DNA from: Mycobacterium colombiense
GTDB lineage: Bacteria > Actinomycetota > Actinomycetes > Mycobacteriales > Mycobacteriaceae
Direction of reading: 5' to 3'
DNA length: 64,000 nucleotides
NCBI RefSeq assembly: GCF_001665835.1
Contig: NZ_LZSX01000098.1
Coordinates: forward strand, 1 to 64,000
The notes beneath the pieces are model-generated. The model had not been told where the DNA came from, did no database searches, and saw nothing but the letters and a program-made list of their open reading frames with translations. Shown in pieces: positions 48,383 to 56,761 of this stretch. Made by a program: the position numbers and the translations under genes. Position 1 is the stretch's first letter; every line of letters starts with the position of its first letter.

Positions 48383-48961
48383 ATGAAGGCCGACGCGAAG
48401 CAATATGAGGAAGACGCTCGGCGGCTACGGGAGTACGCCACATTCGTTAACTTCTCGGATGCTCAACTACAGCGTCTCGCCCGGGTAGCTCATCGCACTG
48501 CGACATCCGCGGCATTGCCGCTGATTCATGAGCAGACCCCGTCGGACTCCTGCTACATCCTGCTCAGCGGGGAGGTTGGGGTGTACATCGGCCAGGACCG
48601 CGTCGCCTCGCTGGGGCCCGGCGAGGTGATCGGCGAATCGGCGCTCCATCGTGGCAGACTCCGTTCGGCGACCGTGACGACGATGGGGCCGGCCGAGTTA
48701 CTACGGATAGAACGCGACGATCTCGACACGTTGCTCGACCAGATACCGGCACTTCGCGAAATCATTGACGCGTCCGTCGCGCGACACGTGCCCGTAGACC
48801 TGCCGCCAAAGCCAAAACCACCGTTCTCCCGGTTGGGCGCCTCGGTCCGCACCGACTTGGTCGAGCGGTTTGAGCAGGCAGCTGACAGCGCCGGTGTGGA
48901 CGTCGCGACCGCGCTCGAAGACGCGCTTACCCGTTGGATCGAACGGGACGGCACAGCGTAG
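48383..48961 (+). CDS. Cyclic-nucleotide-binding domain protein
   Basis: A 192-residue protein with one cNMP-binding beta-roll (about 20-130): DSCYILLSGEVGVYIGQDRVASLGPGEVIGESALHRGRLRSATV, where the phosphate-binding cassette reads GEVIGESALHRGRLRSATV with the expected Glu and Arg. The C-terminal ~50 residues (LVERFEQAADSAGVDVATALEDAL) look helical and carry no helix-turn-helix, so it is probably not a CRP-type transcription factor. Its partner is unknown. AGGAG lies six bases before the ATG. A class III cyclase is encoded 3.3 kb downstream in this window, a possible but unproven source of its ligand. Confidence 0.85.
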   Translation: MKADAKQYEEDARRLREYATFVNFSDAQLQRLARVAHRTATSAALPLIHEQTPSDSCYILLSGEVGVYIGQDRVASLGPGEVIGESALHRGRLRSATVTTMGPAELLRIERDDLDTLLDQIPALREIIDASVARHVPVDLPPKPKPPFSRLGASVRTDLVERFEQAADSAGVDVATALEDALTRWIERDGTA

Positions 48962-48973
48962 CGACCGCTTTCG

Positions 48974-49003
48974 TTGACCCAGATCTACTACAGGGCGTAG
49001 TAT
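48974..49003 (+). promoter_or_regulatory. Promoter of the DUF4383 gene
   Basis: TTGACC (48974-48979) and TAGTAT (48998-49003) are separated by 18 bases, a good housekeeping-type -35/-10 pair. Transcription should start near 49010, about 27 bases before the GTG start. Confidence 0.6.
48986..49002. promoter_or_regulatory. Operator-like dyad overlapping the DUF4383 promoter
   Basis: TACTACAGGGCGTAGTA has 6-bp inverted repeats around five bases and covers the promoter spacer and nearly all of the -10 hexamer. The TACTACA half-site resembles those bound by BlaI/MecI-type winged-helix repressors; that assignment is tentative. Confidence 0.5.
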
Positions 49004-49036
49004 TGCGACATCTCGCCGCGCACAAGGGGGTGCAAT

Positions 49037-49471
49037 GTGAGGTGGAGCTTCGCCCAGGTCGGGCTGGTGATCATCTGCGTTTTCCATGTCATTCAGGCGG
49101 TGGTGGGGTTCATCCTGAATCCCAGCTTCGCGACCGGGCCCGATGCGCCGACCGTGCAGCTGCTCGGCATGGACTACAACGGCTGGCACGCCGTCGCCGG
49201 TCTGGCGCTGTTCACGCCGGGGCTCGTGTGCGCGCTGCGGAAGTCGCTTGCCGTGCTATATCTACTGCTCGCCGCGATAGCCGGTGCGCTGCCGGGGATT
49301 TGGGCCTTCTTCTCGCATCAGGTCGCGTTCGTGTTCAACTTTCCCAACAACACGGTTGACGCGGTGGTGCACTTGGTGACCGCCGCGATCATGGTTGCTG
49401 TCGCCGCCGTCCAGATCCGGATGGATGGTGGGCTTCGGAACTCGCTCGCCGATCTCCGGAAAGCGCCGTAA
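49037..49471 (+). CDS. DUF4383-type four-helix membrane protein
   Basis: A 144-residue integral membrane protein with four hydrophobic helices: VGLVIICVFHVIQAVVGFI, the GWHAVAGLALFTPGLVCA helix with the HxxxG pattern of DUF4383, YLLLAAIAGALPGIWAFF, and VVHLVTAAIMVAVAAVQI. Function unknown. The GTG start at 49037 has AAGGGGG six bases upstream. It has its own well-formed promoter, with a dyad over the -10 region, so it is probably a regulated single gene. Confidence 0.82.
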   Translation: MRWSFAQVGLVIICVFHVIQAVVGFILNPSFATGPDAPTVQLLGMDYNGWHAVAGLALFTPGLVCALRKSLAVLYLLLAAIAGALPGIWAFFSHQVAFVFNFPNNTVDAVVHLVTAAIMVAVAAVQIRMDGGLRNSLADLRKAP

Positions 49472-49506
49472 CGCAAGCGGTTTGCGCCCGTCAGACGCGC
49501 CGGCAG

Positions 49507-49809
49507 CTACTCGATGGCGCCAAGGCGCTCGCCGACCCGTGCCAGCGCCTCGTCGAAGATCTCCAGCTTTTCGCCGCGCTTTTCGTTAGCCGGCTGGGCG
49601 GAGCCGCGGGCGCCTTCGGTCGCCACCCGGGCCGCGCCTTGACGCCGCAACAGGCTGAAGTTCTTCTCGCGCGCCTGCCTGAGCCGGCTCTGTAAGTCCT
49701 TCAGCGACTTCTCGTCCATGCGCGTGAGAGCCTCGGGATGACTCTCGCCGAGCAACGAGCTTTCCTGCGGGGTCAGGTTCACATGGTGGGTGCTCACGCC
49801 CAGATTCAT
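49507..49809 (-). CDS. Small hypothetical protein, charged and helical
   Basis: A 100-residue hydrophilic protein (NLTPQESSLLGESHPEALTR, then a charged predicted coiled segment LKDLQSRLRQAREKNFSLLRRQ, and KLEIFDEALARVGERLGAIE at the C-terminus). I do not recognise a family. The frame extends upstream to 50388 but that part is antisense to other sequence and lacks protein character; the ATG at 49809 gives the compact protein. It is convergent with the DUF4383 gene. No membrane segment or signal peptide. Confidence 0.6.
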   Translation of the reverse strand: MNLGVSTHHVNLTPQESSLLGESHPEALTRMDEKSLKDLQSRLRQAREKNFSLLRRQGAARVATEGARGSAQPANEKRGEKLEIFDEALARVGERLGAIE

Positions 49810-50021
49810 ATCCCGCACCCGACGCGCCGACACGTCGAACGCCGAACCGTCACGCCAGGGCCATCTGGAATTCACATCTCCGGCGCGGCGCGGGTGCGGC
49901 GCCGTCAGACGTGTCCAGAGCCTAGGCTTGACGGGGCGGCTTACCGCAGTCGAAGTTTGCGTCCTCGGGGTCTTCAGATCGCACGCTGCGGGTGGTCCGT
50001 CGGTCGACGAAGGAGGTTGCG

Positions 50022-50072
50022 ATGGCCAAGCAATCAGAGAGGGACCACGACGAGCCGGACCGCGAGGACTGA
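50022..50072 (+). CDS. Possible 16-residue micro-ORF with a strong Shine-Dalgarno site
   Basis: ATG at 50022 preceded by AAGGAGG six bases upstream, the best ribosome-binding site in this part of the window. It encodes MAKQSERDHDEPDRED and ends at TGA 50070-50072. It lies 67 bases before the DUF2510 gene, which itself has no clear ribosome-binding site. It could be a leader peptide or a free microprotein; the coding claim rests on the start signal only. Confidence 0.45.
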   Translation: MAKQSERDHDEPDRED

Positions 50073-50139
50073 ATGGTCCGTCTCGAGCGGCCGCCGGGCC
50101 GGGCAGCCCGGATCTCTCTGGCACGACGAAAATGGATAG

Positions 50140-50811
50140 ATGCCGTCTGAACAGGCGCCGCCCCCGCCGAACTCGGCGCCGGGCTGGTATTCCGACCCTG
50201 CCGTAGGCCACGGGCTGCAGCGGTACTTCGACGGCACCAGCTGGACCAGCGAGTGGGCGTTCTCCGCAGAGCCGCCGAAGAAGGGCCTCTCCGGAAAGGC
50301 GGTCCTGGCGCTGGCGGCGCTGTGCGTCTTCGTCCTGGTGATCCTCGTGGGCAAAAGCTGGATTTTCGACCCGAAGAAGGCCAGCCACTCGAGCCCGTCG
50401 AGCAATTCGGTCGCGGCGGGACCGACGGAGGCAGCGCCGTCGACACCGGCCGGCCCCAAGAAGCCGGTGGGGGTCACCTTCACCACCGCTCCGGGCCCGA
50501 ACGGCGATGTGGTGAACGCCCGATTCGCCATTCGTGACAACTACACCGAGCAGCTGATCAAAGACGGCGCCCGGCTGGACACCATCGACATCCTCAAGTA
50601 CGCCAGAGCTGCCTATCCGGACGCGTCCGCGGTCAACGTGCAGGGCACCTTCCCGATGACCGACCCGTATGGCAACACCTCGACTCAGGTGGCCATCGAC
50701 CTCACGTACTCGCGGGCGACGTTGGACAAGATCAACTTCGACGGCATCAGCAAAGCCAGCATCTGGGAGATTCGCGATTCCGGCAATGTTCTTCCGGCCT
50801 TTCAGCCGTAG
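50140..50811 (+). CDS. DUF2510 domain membrane-anchored protein
   Basis: A 223-residue protein. The N-terminal DUF2510 motif (APGWYSDPAVGHGLQRYFDGTSWT, about residues 12-36) is followed by one membrane helix (AVLALAALCVFVLVILVG, ~55-72), a Ser/Pro/Ala-rich linker and a ~120-residue extracytoplasmic domain with no recognised fold. The topology suggests a cytoplasmic N-terminus and an exported C-terminal domain. It has no clear ribosome-binding site, and a micro-ORF with an excellent one lies just upstream. It is convergent with the small zinc-ribbon-like gene, 9 bases apart. Role unknown. Confidence 0.8.
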   Translation: MPSEQAPPPPNSAPGWYSDPAVGHGLQRYFDGTSWTSEWAFSAEPPKKGLSGKAVLALAALCVFVLVILVGKSWIFDPKKASHSSPSSNSVAAGPTEAAPSTPAGPKKPVGVTFTTAPGPNGDVVNARFAIRDNYTEQLIKDGARLDTIDILKYARAAYPDASAVNVQGTFPMTDPYGNTSTQVAIDLTYSRATLDKINFDGISKASIWEIRDSGNVLPAFQP

Positions 50812-50820
50812 GCCGGTCTA

Positions 50821-51165
50821 CTACTTCGGTGGGGTGCGGGTGTCCTCGTAACGGACGGACGCGGCCATAGCCACGGTGAGCAGGATCAGCAATGGCACGA
50901 ACACCAGTGGGTACGCGGCGACTGCGGCCATGGCGATGAGTGAGCCCGGCACCATCAACGCCAACGCGGCCGTCGGATGCTTCTCGCTCAGAGTGGCGAT
51001 CCTCGCGAGCGCCGCGAATGCTGCCGCGGCCTGCTGATACCGATCCGGCCAATCTCGGTCGTACGAGCAGCGGGTGTCTAAGCCGCAACCGGTGCAGTTG
51101 CGCCAATAGGAGTAGCGGGTTTTGAGGCCGCAGCCCATGCAGGTGTGCGTGGTCATCCGGGCCAT
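50821..51165 (-). CDS. Small membrane protein with paired CxxC (zinc-ribbon-like) N-terminus
   Basis: A 114-residue protein. The first ~35 residues carry two similar CxGC elements (CMGCGLKTRYSY and CTGCGLDTRCSY), which could form a zinc ribbon. Two adjacent hydrophobic stretches follow (ALALMVPGSLIAMAAVAAYPLVFVPLLILLTVAMAA, ~67-102), giving a membrane hairpin. Start at 51165; an internal ATG four codons in is an alternative. Function unknown; it could be a membrane-bound regulator or redox-sensing protein. Confidence 0.7.
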   Translation of the reverse strand: MARMTTHTCMGCGLKTRYSYWRNCTGCGLDTRCSYDRDWPDRYQQAAAAFAALARIATLSEKHPTAALALMVPGSLIAMAAVAAYPLVFVPLLILLTVAMAASVRYEDTRTPPK

Positions 51166-51401
51166 GCTCTCATCGGGTCCGGGCGGCGCGATTACCCTCC
51201 CCCGCTCCCGGGGGATTCTGCTCAGCTGGACAAGTTACCCATACGCGTGGGCACGAACAAAGCGATCATTTCCTCACCCGGGCGCCATTCCTACCCGCGT
51301 GGACGACCGAAGCCATAAGCGACAGATCGCGAGATCGCCGATGATCGCGCTGCTGGTGATAGCTCGCCGGTCGAAAGCCGTCGCAGCAATGATGGGTGAG
51401 G

Positions 51402-51566
51402 ATGCTGTCTCTGCTGGATGACCCTGCGCGCTTCTTCGCCTTTTCCTCGGTGCAGGATCCATATCCCCTGGACGCCGAGATGCACGATGAGATGCCTGTG
51501 CACCGGCTCGGTGACTAAACGTTTTACGCCGTCTGCGACGAAAGTCAGCAAACTCCCTCGGTGTGA
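51402..51566 (+). pseudogene. Remnant of a cytochrome P450 N-terminus (CYP144-like)
   Basis: Reading from the ATG at 51402, the frame gives a P450-type N-terminus (PARFFAFSSVQDPYPLDAEM, then PVHRLGD), meets a TAA at 51516-51518, and continues in the same frame as TFYAVCDES before TGA at 51564-51566. The pattern 'SVQDPYPL...VHRI....FYAVC' is the start of CYP144-like P450s as I recall them. Only about 50 codons remain; the rest of the enzyme, including the heme-binding cysteine loop, is absent. It is a truncated, stop-interrupted relic. Confidence 0.75.
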
Positions 51567-51723
51567 ACTTGGCAGCGTACAGTTGCAGCAGTTACTGATT
51601 GTGGCTGGACGGTGGTTCAAGCCGAGCGACGATGGACTTGACCGCCACGGTCTGCCGCCGGAGATGCTGCCAATCTTGCGGTGTGTCTGGCGCTGTTCGG
51701 CCTTGTTTGCTCAGGGGGCCGTG

Positions 51724-54700
51724 ATGGCTGCTCCGGTCGAGATGATCGCGGTGTTGTTCACCGATTTGGTGGCGTCGACCGAGCTGGCGTCGCGGGTGGG
51801 TCCGGAGCGGGCCGAGGAGCTGCGCGTCGAGCACTTCGCCCTGTTGCGCAAGGCGATCGCCGGCACGAACGGCACTGAGGTAAAAAACACCGGCGACGGG
51901 GTAATGGTGGTGTTCCCATCGGCGGCGGCGGCGGTGGCATGCGCGATGGCGGTGCAGCAGCACCACGAGGTGCGCAATCGTCGTGCGGGTGAACAACTTC
52001 TGGTCCGGGTGGGCATCAGCCTGGGCGACGCGATCCGCGATGAGGGCGACTACTTCGGACCGCCTGTGGTCGAGGCGGCGCGGCTGTGCGCCAAGGCCAG
52101 CCCCGGACAGGTCCTATTGACCGATCTGACCCGGATGATGGTGGGCCGTCGCGGCGATCACAGCTTCTGCTCAGTGGGCGAGCTAGAGCTGAAGGGACTG
52201 CCCAAGCCGGTGACGGCGTGTGAGTTGGCGTGGGAGCCGCTGGTCGCGGCGATGACGCCGTTGCCGCCGCGGTTGCGGGTCCTGCCCGAGACCGCATACG
52301 TGGGCCGCGAGGACATCCGGGCGCGGTTGGCAGAAGTGCGGCTGAAGGCTGAAGCGGGGGCACGCCAGCTGGTCCTGATCGCCGGGGAGCCGGGAATCGG
52401 CAAGACGCGCCTGGCCAGTTATGTCGCGTTGGAGGCGCACAGCGAGGGCGCCATCGTGCTATACGGGCATTGCGATGAGGAGCTGGCGGCCTCCTACCAA
52501 CCGTGGGTGCAGGCGCTGCAAGGGCTGGTGGAGCACTGCCCGATCGAGGTGTTGGAAGAGCATGTGGTCGACCATGGCGGAGAGCTGCGCCGGCTGGTGC
52601 CCGAGCTGGCGCGCCGGATCTCAGATGTGCCCGGGCCGCAGGTTAGTGATCCCGAGACCGAGCGCTACCTGCTGTTCGCTGCGATCGTCGGACTGCTGCA
52701 GCGCGCCGGGGCCGAACAGCTGGTCGTCCTGCTCGATGATCTGCATTGGGCCGACAAGCCGTCACTGCAGCTTCTCAAGCACGTGATATCGAACATGGTC
52801 GATGCTCGGCTGTTGGTGATGTGTACGTACCGGGACACCGACATCGGCGCCGATCATCCGCTGACGTCGTTGCTGGCCGACCTGCGCCGCGAACAAGGTG
52901 TGGAGTGGGTGCGCTTGGACGGTCTGGTGCAGGACGAGGTGGAGTCGCTGATCGCGGCGGCCGCAGGTCATGACCTTGACGCCGCGGGGCTCAAGCTGGC
53001 CGAGGCGGTACGCCGTGAAAGCGACGGAAACCCATTCTTTGTGACAGAGATCTTGCGGCATCTGCTCGAATCGGGCGCGATTGCACAGGGTGCCGATGGC
53101 CGCTACGTCGTCACGACGCGGATCGGGGAACTGGGGATCCCGCGCAGTGTGCGCGATGTCATCGGTCAGCGCATCCGACGCCTCGGACAGGATGCGGTCG
53201 GCGCGTTGAGCGCTGCGGCGATCATCGGGCGTGAGTTCGATCTGGAGCTGCTGTCCTCTGTGACCGACCGTGGCGAGGACGAGCTGCTCGACTCGCTCGA
53301 GGCCGCTGTCGCCGGATCGGTGTTGCGGGAAAGCCCGCAGACGCCGGGGCGGTTCATTTTTACGCATGCGCTGATCAACCACACGCTGTATGAGGATTTG
53401 AGCCGCACCCGTCGCGCGCGGCTGCACACCCGCATCGCCGAAGCCATCGAGCACACCTACGGTGAAAACAGCGATGAACGCCTCGGGCAGCTCGCCTACC
53501 ACTGGGCCGCGGCAACCCAGTCGGTCAACCCCGCCAAAGCGATCTCCTACGCGCGCCGCGCCGGCGAGCGCGCGCTAGCTCAGCTGGCCCCTGATGAGGC
53601 GCTGCGCTGGTTTGCCCAGGCGCTCGACCAGCTCGGCACTGCTGCGGGTGCTAGCGACGCCGATCGGTGCGATCTGATGATCCTGATCGGCGAGGCGCAG
53701 CGGCAGGCCGGGGAATCGGCCTATCGGGAAACGCTACTGGCGGCCGGCGAGATCGCGCAGCAGATGGGCGATAGGGATCGGATCGCCAGAGCAGCGCTAC
53801 CGAACACACGCGGTTGGGCCAGCTGGGCCGCGTTCGACACGGAACGGGTTGAGGCCCTGCAAATGGCGATCAATGCCTTGCCCGCAGGTTCCGCGTATCT
53901 GCCCCGCCTGCTTGCCCAACTCGCCTCGGAGGTCTGCTTCGACTGGGATTTCGCGACGCGCGTGCGCCCGCTCATCGATGAGGCGCTCGAACTCGCGCGG
54001 CGAGATGCCGATCAGCATGTCCTCGCGCATGTGCTGGGTCTGGTCAGCGCGGCCCTGCTCGTCCGGCCGGACATGGTCGCTGAGCGCATGCGGCTCACCG
54101 CCGAGCTGCTGTCCCTGACCGATGCGCTCGGTGACCCGTTCCGCGGTTGCACCGGGGCCGCGCTCCGGTGCGTAGCAGCGATCGAAATCGCCGACATCGA
54201 TGAAGCGCACGAATGCGCTGGCCGGGTGCGTCGATTGTCCGAGAAAACCAACCAGCCATGGTTGAAATGGATCGCACTCTTCCTCGCGACGCTAGAGGCA
54301 CAGATCCCGGGCAAGTTGAAGCTGACCGAAAGGCTCGCTCGCGATGCGCTCGCGGTCGGGCGCGATATCGGCGTACTGGACGTTTTCCTCTTCTACGGCG
54401 CGCCAATGAGCTACGTGCGGTGGGAACAGGGGCGACTTGAGGAAATCATCGACGGTCATCTGCATGCACACGAAGTCATGCCCGGTGTCTCCTCGATACC
54501 CGCCGTGGCGGCGTTCTTCCTGGCCGAACTCGGCCGCATCGAGGAGGCCAATAACCGGCTTGACGTCGTGGCGCAAGCGGGGTTCGAATCACTTAACTAC
54601 GACAATTTCCTGCTCTTCGCGCTCACAAACTGGGGCCTCACTGCCGTGCGCGTCGGCAACCGCCAGGCCACCGCGACGATCTACGAACTGTTGTCCCCAT

Positions 54701-55032
54701 ACCACTCCCACCTCATCAACCCGATCGGGATGGCATTCTGGTCCGCGCATACCATCCTCGGTCATCTGGCCGGTGCTCTGGGTCGCTTCGACGACGCCGA
54801 CGAGCACTTCTCGGCCGCCAGCTCAGTGCACGAACGCATCGGCGCGCCGCTGTTCGAGGCAAGAAACCTGCTGTACTGGGCACAAATGTTGCTTACGCGA
54901 AACACCCAGGACGACGCCGTGCGCGCGCTGGACATGCTTGAACGCGCCAGTAGTACCGCCCAAGAGCTAGGCGCCCTGGCAATCGTCAGGGATGCAACAC
55001 AGCTCATCACCACCGCCCAGGCGCCCGCCTAA
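51724..55032 (+). CDS. Class III adenylate cyclase fused to an AAA-type ATPase and helical repeats
   Basis: A 1,102-residue multidomain signalling protein. Residues ~1-175 are a class III cyclase domain: metal-binding Asp in VLFTDLVAS and in KNTGDGVMVVF, substrate Lys in EVKNTGDG, base-recognition Asp in GDYFG, transition-state Arg in EAARL. The usual transition-state Asn four residues before that Arg is Val. Residues ~190-500 are an ATPase with Walker A GEPGIGKTRLA and Walker B LVVLLDDLHWAD. The remaining ~550 residues are TPR-like helices (AGERALAQLAPDEALRWFAQAL). No C-terminal LuxR domain is present, unlike several related mycobacterial proteins. ATG at 51724 follows CAGGGGG; GTG at 51721 is also in frame. 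The soluble protein may make cAMP under control of its helical repeats. Confidence 0.9.
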   Translation: MAAPVEMIAVLFTDLVASTELASRVGPERAEELRVEHFALLRKAIAGTNGTEVKNTGDGVMVVFPSAAAAVACAMAVQQHHEVRNRRAGEQLLVRVGISLGDAIRDEGDYFGPPVVEAARLCAKASPGQVLLTDLTRMMVGRRGDHSFCSVGELELKGLPKPVTACELAWEPLVAAMTPLPPRLRVLPETAYVGREDIRARLAEVRLKAEAGARQLVLIAGEPGIGKTRLASYVALEAHSEGAIVLYGHCDEELAASYQPWVQALQGLVEHCPIEVLEEHVVDHGGELRRLVPELARRISDVPGPQVSDPETERYLLFAAIVGLLQRAGAEQLVVLLDDLHWADKPSLQLLKHVISNMVDARLLVMCTYRDTDIGADHPLTSLLADLRREQGVEWVRLDGLVQDEVESLIAAAAGHDLDAAGLKLAEAVRRESDGNPFFVTEILRHLLESGAIAQGADGRYVVTTRIGELGIPRSVRDVIGQRIRRLGQDAVGALSAAAIIGREFDLELLSSVTDRGEDELLDSLEAAVAGSVLRESPQTPGRFIFTHALINHTLYEDLSRTRRARLHTRIAEAIEHTYGENSDERLGQLAYHWAAATQSVNPAKAISYARRAGERALAQLAPDEALRWFAQALDQLGTAAGASDADRCDLMILIGEAQRQAGESAYRETLLAAGEIAQQMGDRDRIARAALPNTRGWASWAAFDTERVEALQMAINALPAGSAYLPRLLAQLASEVCFDWDFATRVRPLIDEALELARRDADQHVLAHVLGLVSAALLVRPDMVAERMRLTAELLSLTDALGDPFRGCTGAALRCVAAIEIADIDEAHECAGRVRRLSEKTNQPWLKWIALFLATLEAQIPGKLKLTERLARDALAVGRDIGVLDVFLFYGAPMSYVRWEQGRLEEIIDGHLHAHEVMPGVSSIPAVAAFFLAELGRIEEANNRLDVVAQAGFESLNYDNFLLFALTNWGLTAVRVGNRQATATIYELLSPYHSHLINPIGMAFWSAHTILGHLAGALGRFDDADEHFSAASSVHERIGAPLFEARNLLYWAQMLLTRNTQDDAVRALDMLERASSTAQELGALAIVRDATQLITTAQAPA

Positions 55033-55110
55033 ACGGTTAGTTACCGCACACGGATTGCACAAGCGAACCGCCTCAGGCCAAAAATATGCTCTGACCTGCT
55101 CAAACTCCGG

Positions 55111-55184
55111 TCGGGCTGACAGGATTTGAACCTGCGACCACTTGACCCCCAGTCAAGTGCGCTACCAAACTGCGCCACAGCCCG
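55111..55184 (-). tRNA. tRNA-Pro (anticodon GGG)
   Basis: A complete cloverleaf on the minus strand: 7-bp acceptor stem CGGGCTG/CAGCCCG, D-arm with GCGC stems, anticodon stem CTTGA/TCAAG around loop CTGGGGG, T-arm CAGG-TTCAAAT-CCTG, discriminator A. The GGG anticodon reads proline codons. CCA is not encoded. Confidence 0.95.
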
Positions 55185-55257
55185 CGCGCCGATGCTTCCA
55201 CCGGCAGCAGGTCGAAAGCGTACCGCAGACGACCCGCTACCCCGCCAATCGACCTGT

Positions 55258-55319
55258 CCAATACGTGCTCCCCAAACTTGCTAGCGCATGCGCTAGCGGA
55301 ATCGGGAGGCACCTATTGG
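55258..55319. repeat. 62-base imperfect palindrome between tRNA-Pro and der
   Basis: The core GCTAGCGCATGCGCTAGC (55280-55297) is a perfect 18-bp palindrome. The arms continue symmetrically around the same centre: CCAATA/TATTGG, GTGC/GCAC and CCC/GGG pair at matching distances. It lies 41 bases after the der stop and may form a terminator-like hairpin for the der operon, although no T-run follows. A small mobile-element relic is an alternative. Confidence 0.75.
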
Positions 55320-55360
55320 TCCGGAGGGACCGCCAGCCTCCCGAGAAACCCCCGCTCAGC

Positions 55361-56761
55361 TCAGCGCCGCCGGGCTCCCCGCTTTTCGCGCACCCGCACG
55401 TTGATCCGGATCGGCGAGCCCTCGAACCCGAAGGTCTCGCGCAGCCGTCGCTCCAGGAAGCGCCGATAGCCGGCCTCCAGAAAACCGGTGGTGAACAGCA
55501 CGAACGTCGGGGGCCGGGCGGTGGCCTGGGTGGCGAACAGGATGCGCGGCTGCTTGCCCCCACGCACCGGGGGCGGCGTGGCGGCCACTAGTTCTTTGAG
55601 CCACGAATTCAGCGGGCCGGTCGGGATCCGCGCATCCCACGACGCCAGCGCGGTCTCCATGGCGGGCACCAGCTTCTGCAGCGCCCGCCCGGTTTTGGCG
55701 GAGATGTTGACCCGCGGCGCCCACCGCAACTGCACGAGTTCGCGGTCGATCTCGCGCTCCAACAGCTCGCGGCGGTCCTCGTCGACCAGGTCCCACTTGT
55801 TGAAGGCCAGCACCAGGGCCCGGCCGGCTTCGATGACCATCGACAGCACCCGCTGGTCCTGCTCGGTGAGCGGGTCCGACCCGTCGATCAGCACGATCAC
55901 CACCTCGGCCGCGTCGATGGCCGAGCGCGTGCGCACCGAGGCGTAGAACTCGTGCCCGCTGGCCTGGCCCACCTTGCGCCGCAGACCCGCGGTGTCGACG
56001 AACCGCCACACCTTGTCGCCCAGCTCGATCAGCGAGTCCACCGGGTCCACCGTCGTTCCGGCGACGTCGTGCACCACCGAGCGCTGATCGCCGGCGAGCT
56101 TGTTCAGCAGCGAGCTCTTTCCCACGTTGGGCTTGCCGACCAGCGCCACGCGCCGCGGGCCACCGGACGTGGGCGCCACCTCGGACACCTGGGGCAGCGC
56201 GGCCAGCACCGCGTCGAGCAGATCCGCCACTCCGCGCCCGTGTATGGCGCTGATCGCACGCGGCTCACCAAGCCCCAGCGACCACAGCATCGCGGCGTCC
56301 GCCTCGGCCTTGTCGCTGTCAACCTTGTTGGCCGCCAAGAAGACCGGCTTGCCCGACCGCAGCAGGATCCGGGCGGCGGCCTCGTCGGCCGTGGTTGCGC
56401 CGACGACGGCATCGACCACCAGGATCACCGCATCGGCGGTGCGCATCGCCACCGAGGCCTGGTCGGCCACCAGCTGCTGCAACCCCTTGGCGTCGGGCTC
56501 CCATCCCCCGGTGTCCTGCACGATGAACCTGCGCCCGGTCCACAGCGCGTCGTAGGACACCCGGTCGCGGGTGACGCCCGGGATGTCCTGCACCACCGCT
56601 TCCCGTCGGCCCAGGATCCGGTTCACCAGCGTCGACTTGCCGACGTTGGGCCGGCCGACCACCGCCACCACGGGCGCCGGGCCGGCCTCCTCTTGTTCGT
56701 CCAGGCCGAATTCGACGGAATCCCAGTCGCTTTCGTCGCTCCACGTGCCGTCTTGACTCAT
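55361..56761 (-). CDS. der: Ribosome-associated double GTPase Der (EngA)
   Basis: A 466-residue GTPase with two consecutive G domains. The first has GRPNVGKST, DTGGWE and NKVD; the second GKPNVGKSS, DTAGLR and NKWD. A C-terminal KH-like domain (GGKQPRILFATQATARPPTFVLFTTG) follows. Der is required for 50S ribosomal subunit assembly. The N-terminal acidic extension (~28 residues) is normal for actinobacteria. The ATG at 56761 overlaps the cmk stop as ATGA, indicating translational coupling. It is the last gene of the ParA-like/scpA/scpB/pseudouridine synthase/cmk/der operon. Confidence 0.98.
   Translation of the reverse strand: MSQDGTWSDESDWDSVEFGLDEQEEAGPAPVVAVVGRPNVGKSTLVNRILGRREAVVQDIPGVTRDRVSYDALWTGRRFIVQDTGGWEPDAKGLQQLVADQASVAMRTADAVILVVDAVVGATTADEAAARILLRSGKPVFLAANKVDSDKAEADAAMLWSLGLGEPRAISAIHGRGVADLLDAVLAALPQVSEVAPTSGGPRRVALVGKPNVGKSSLLNKLAGDQRSVVHDVAGTTVDPVDSLIELGDKVWRFVDTAGLRRKVGQASGHEFYASVRTRSAIDAAEVVIVLIDGSDPLTEQDQRVLSMVIEAGRALVLAFNKWDLVDEDRRELLEREIDRELVQLRWAPRVNISAKTGRALQKLVPAMETALASWDARIPTGPLNSWLKELVAATPPPVRGGKQPRILFATQATARPPTFVLFTTGFLEAGYRRFLERRLRETFGFEGSPIRINVRVREKRGARRR

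Noticed and set aside
51198..51215. GC-rich 7-bp hairpin considered as a terminator
   Set aside because: It lies in the 5' region of the minus-strand zinc-ribbon-like gene with no gene ending into it and no T-run.
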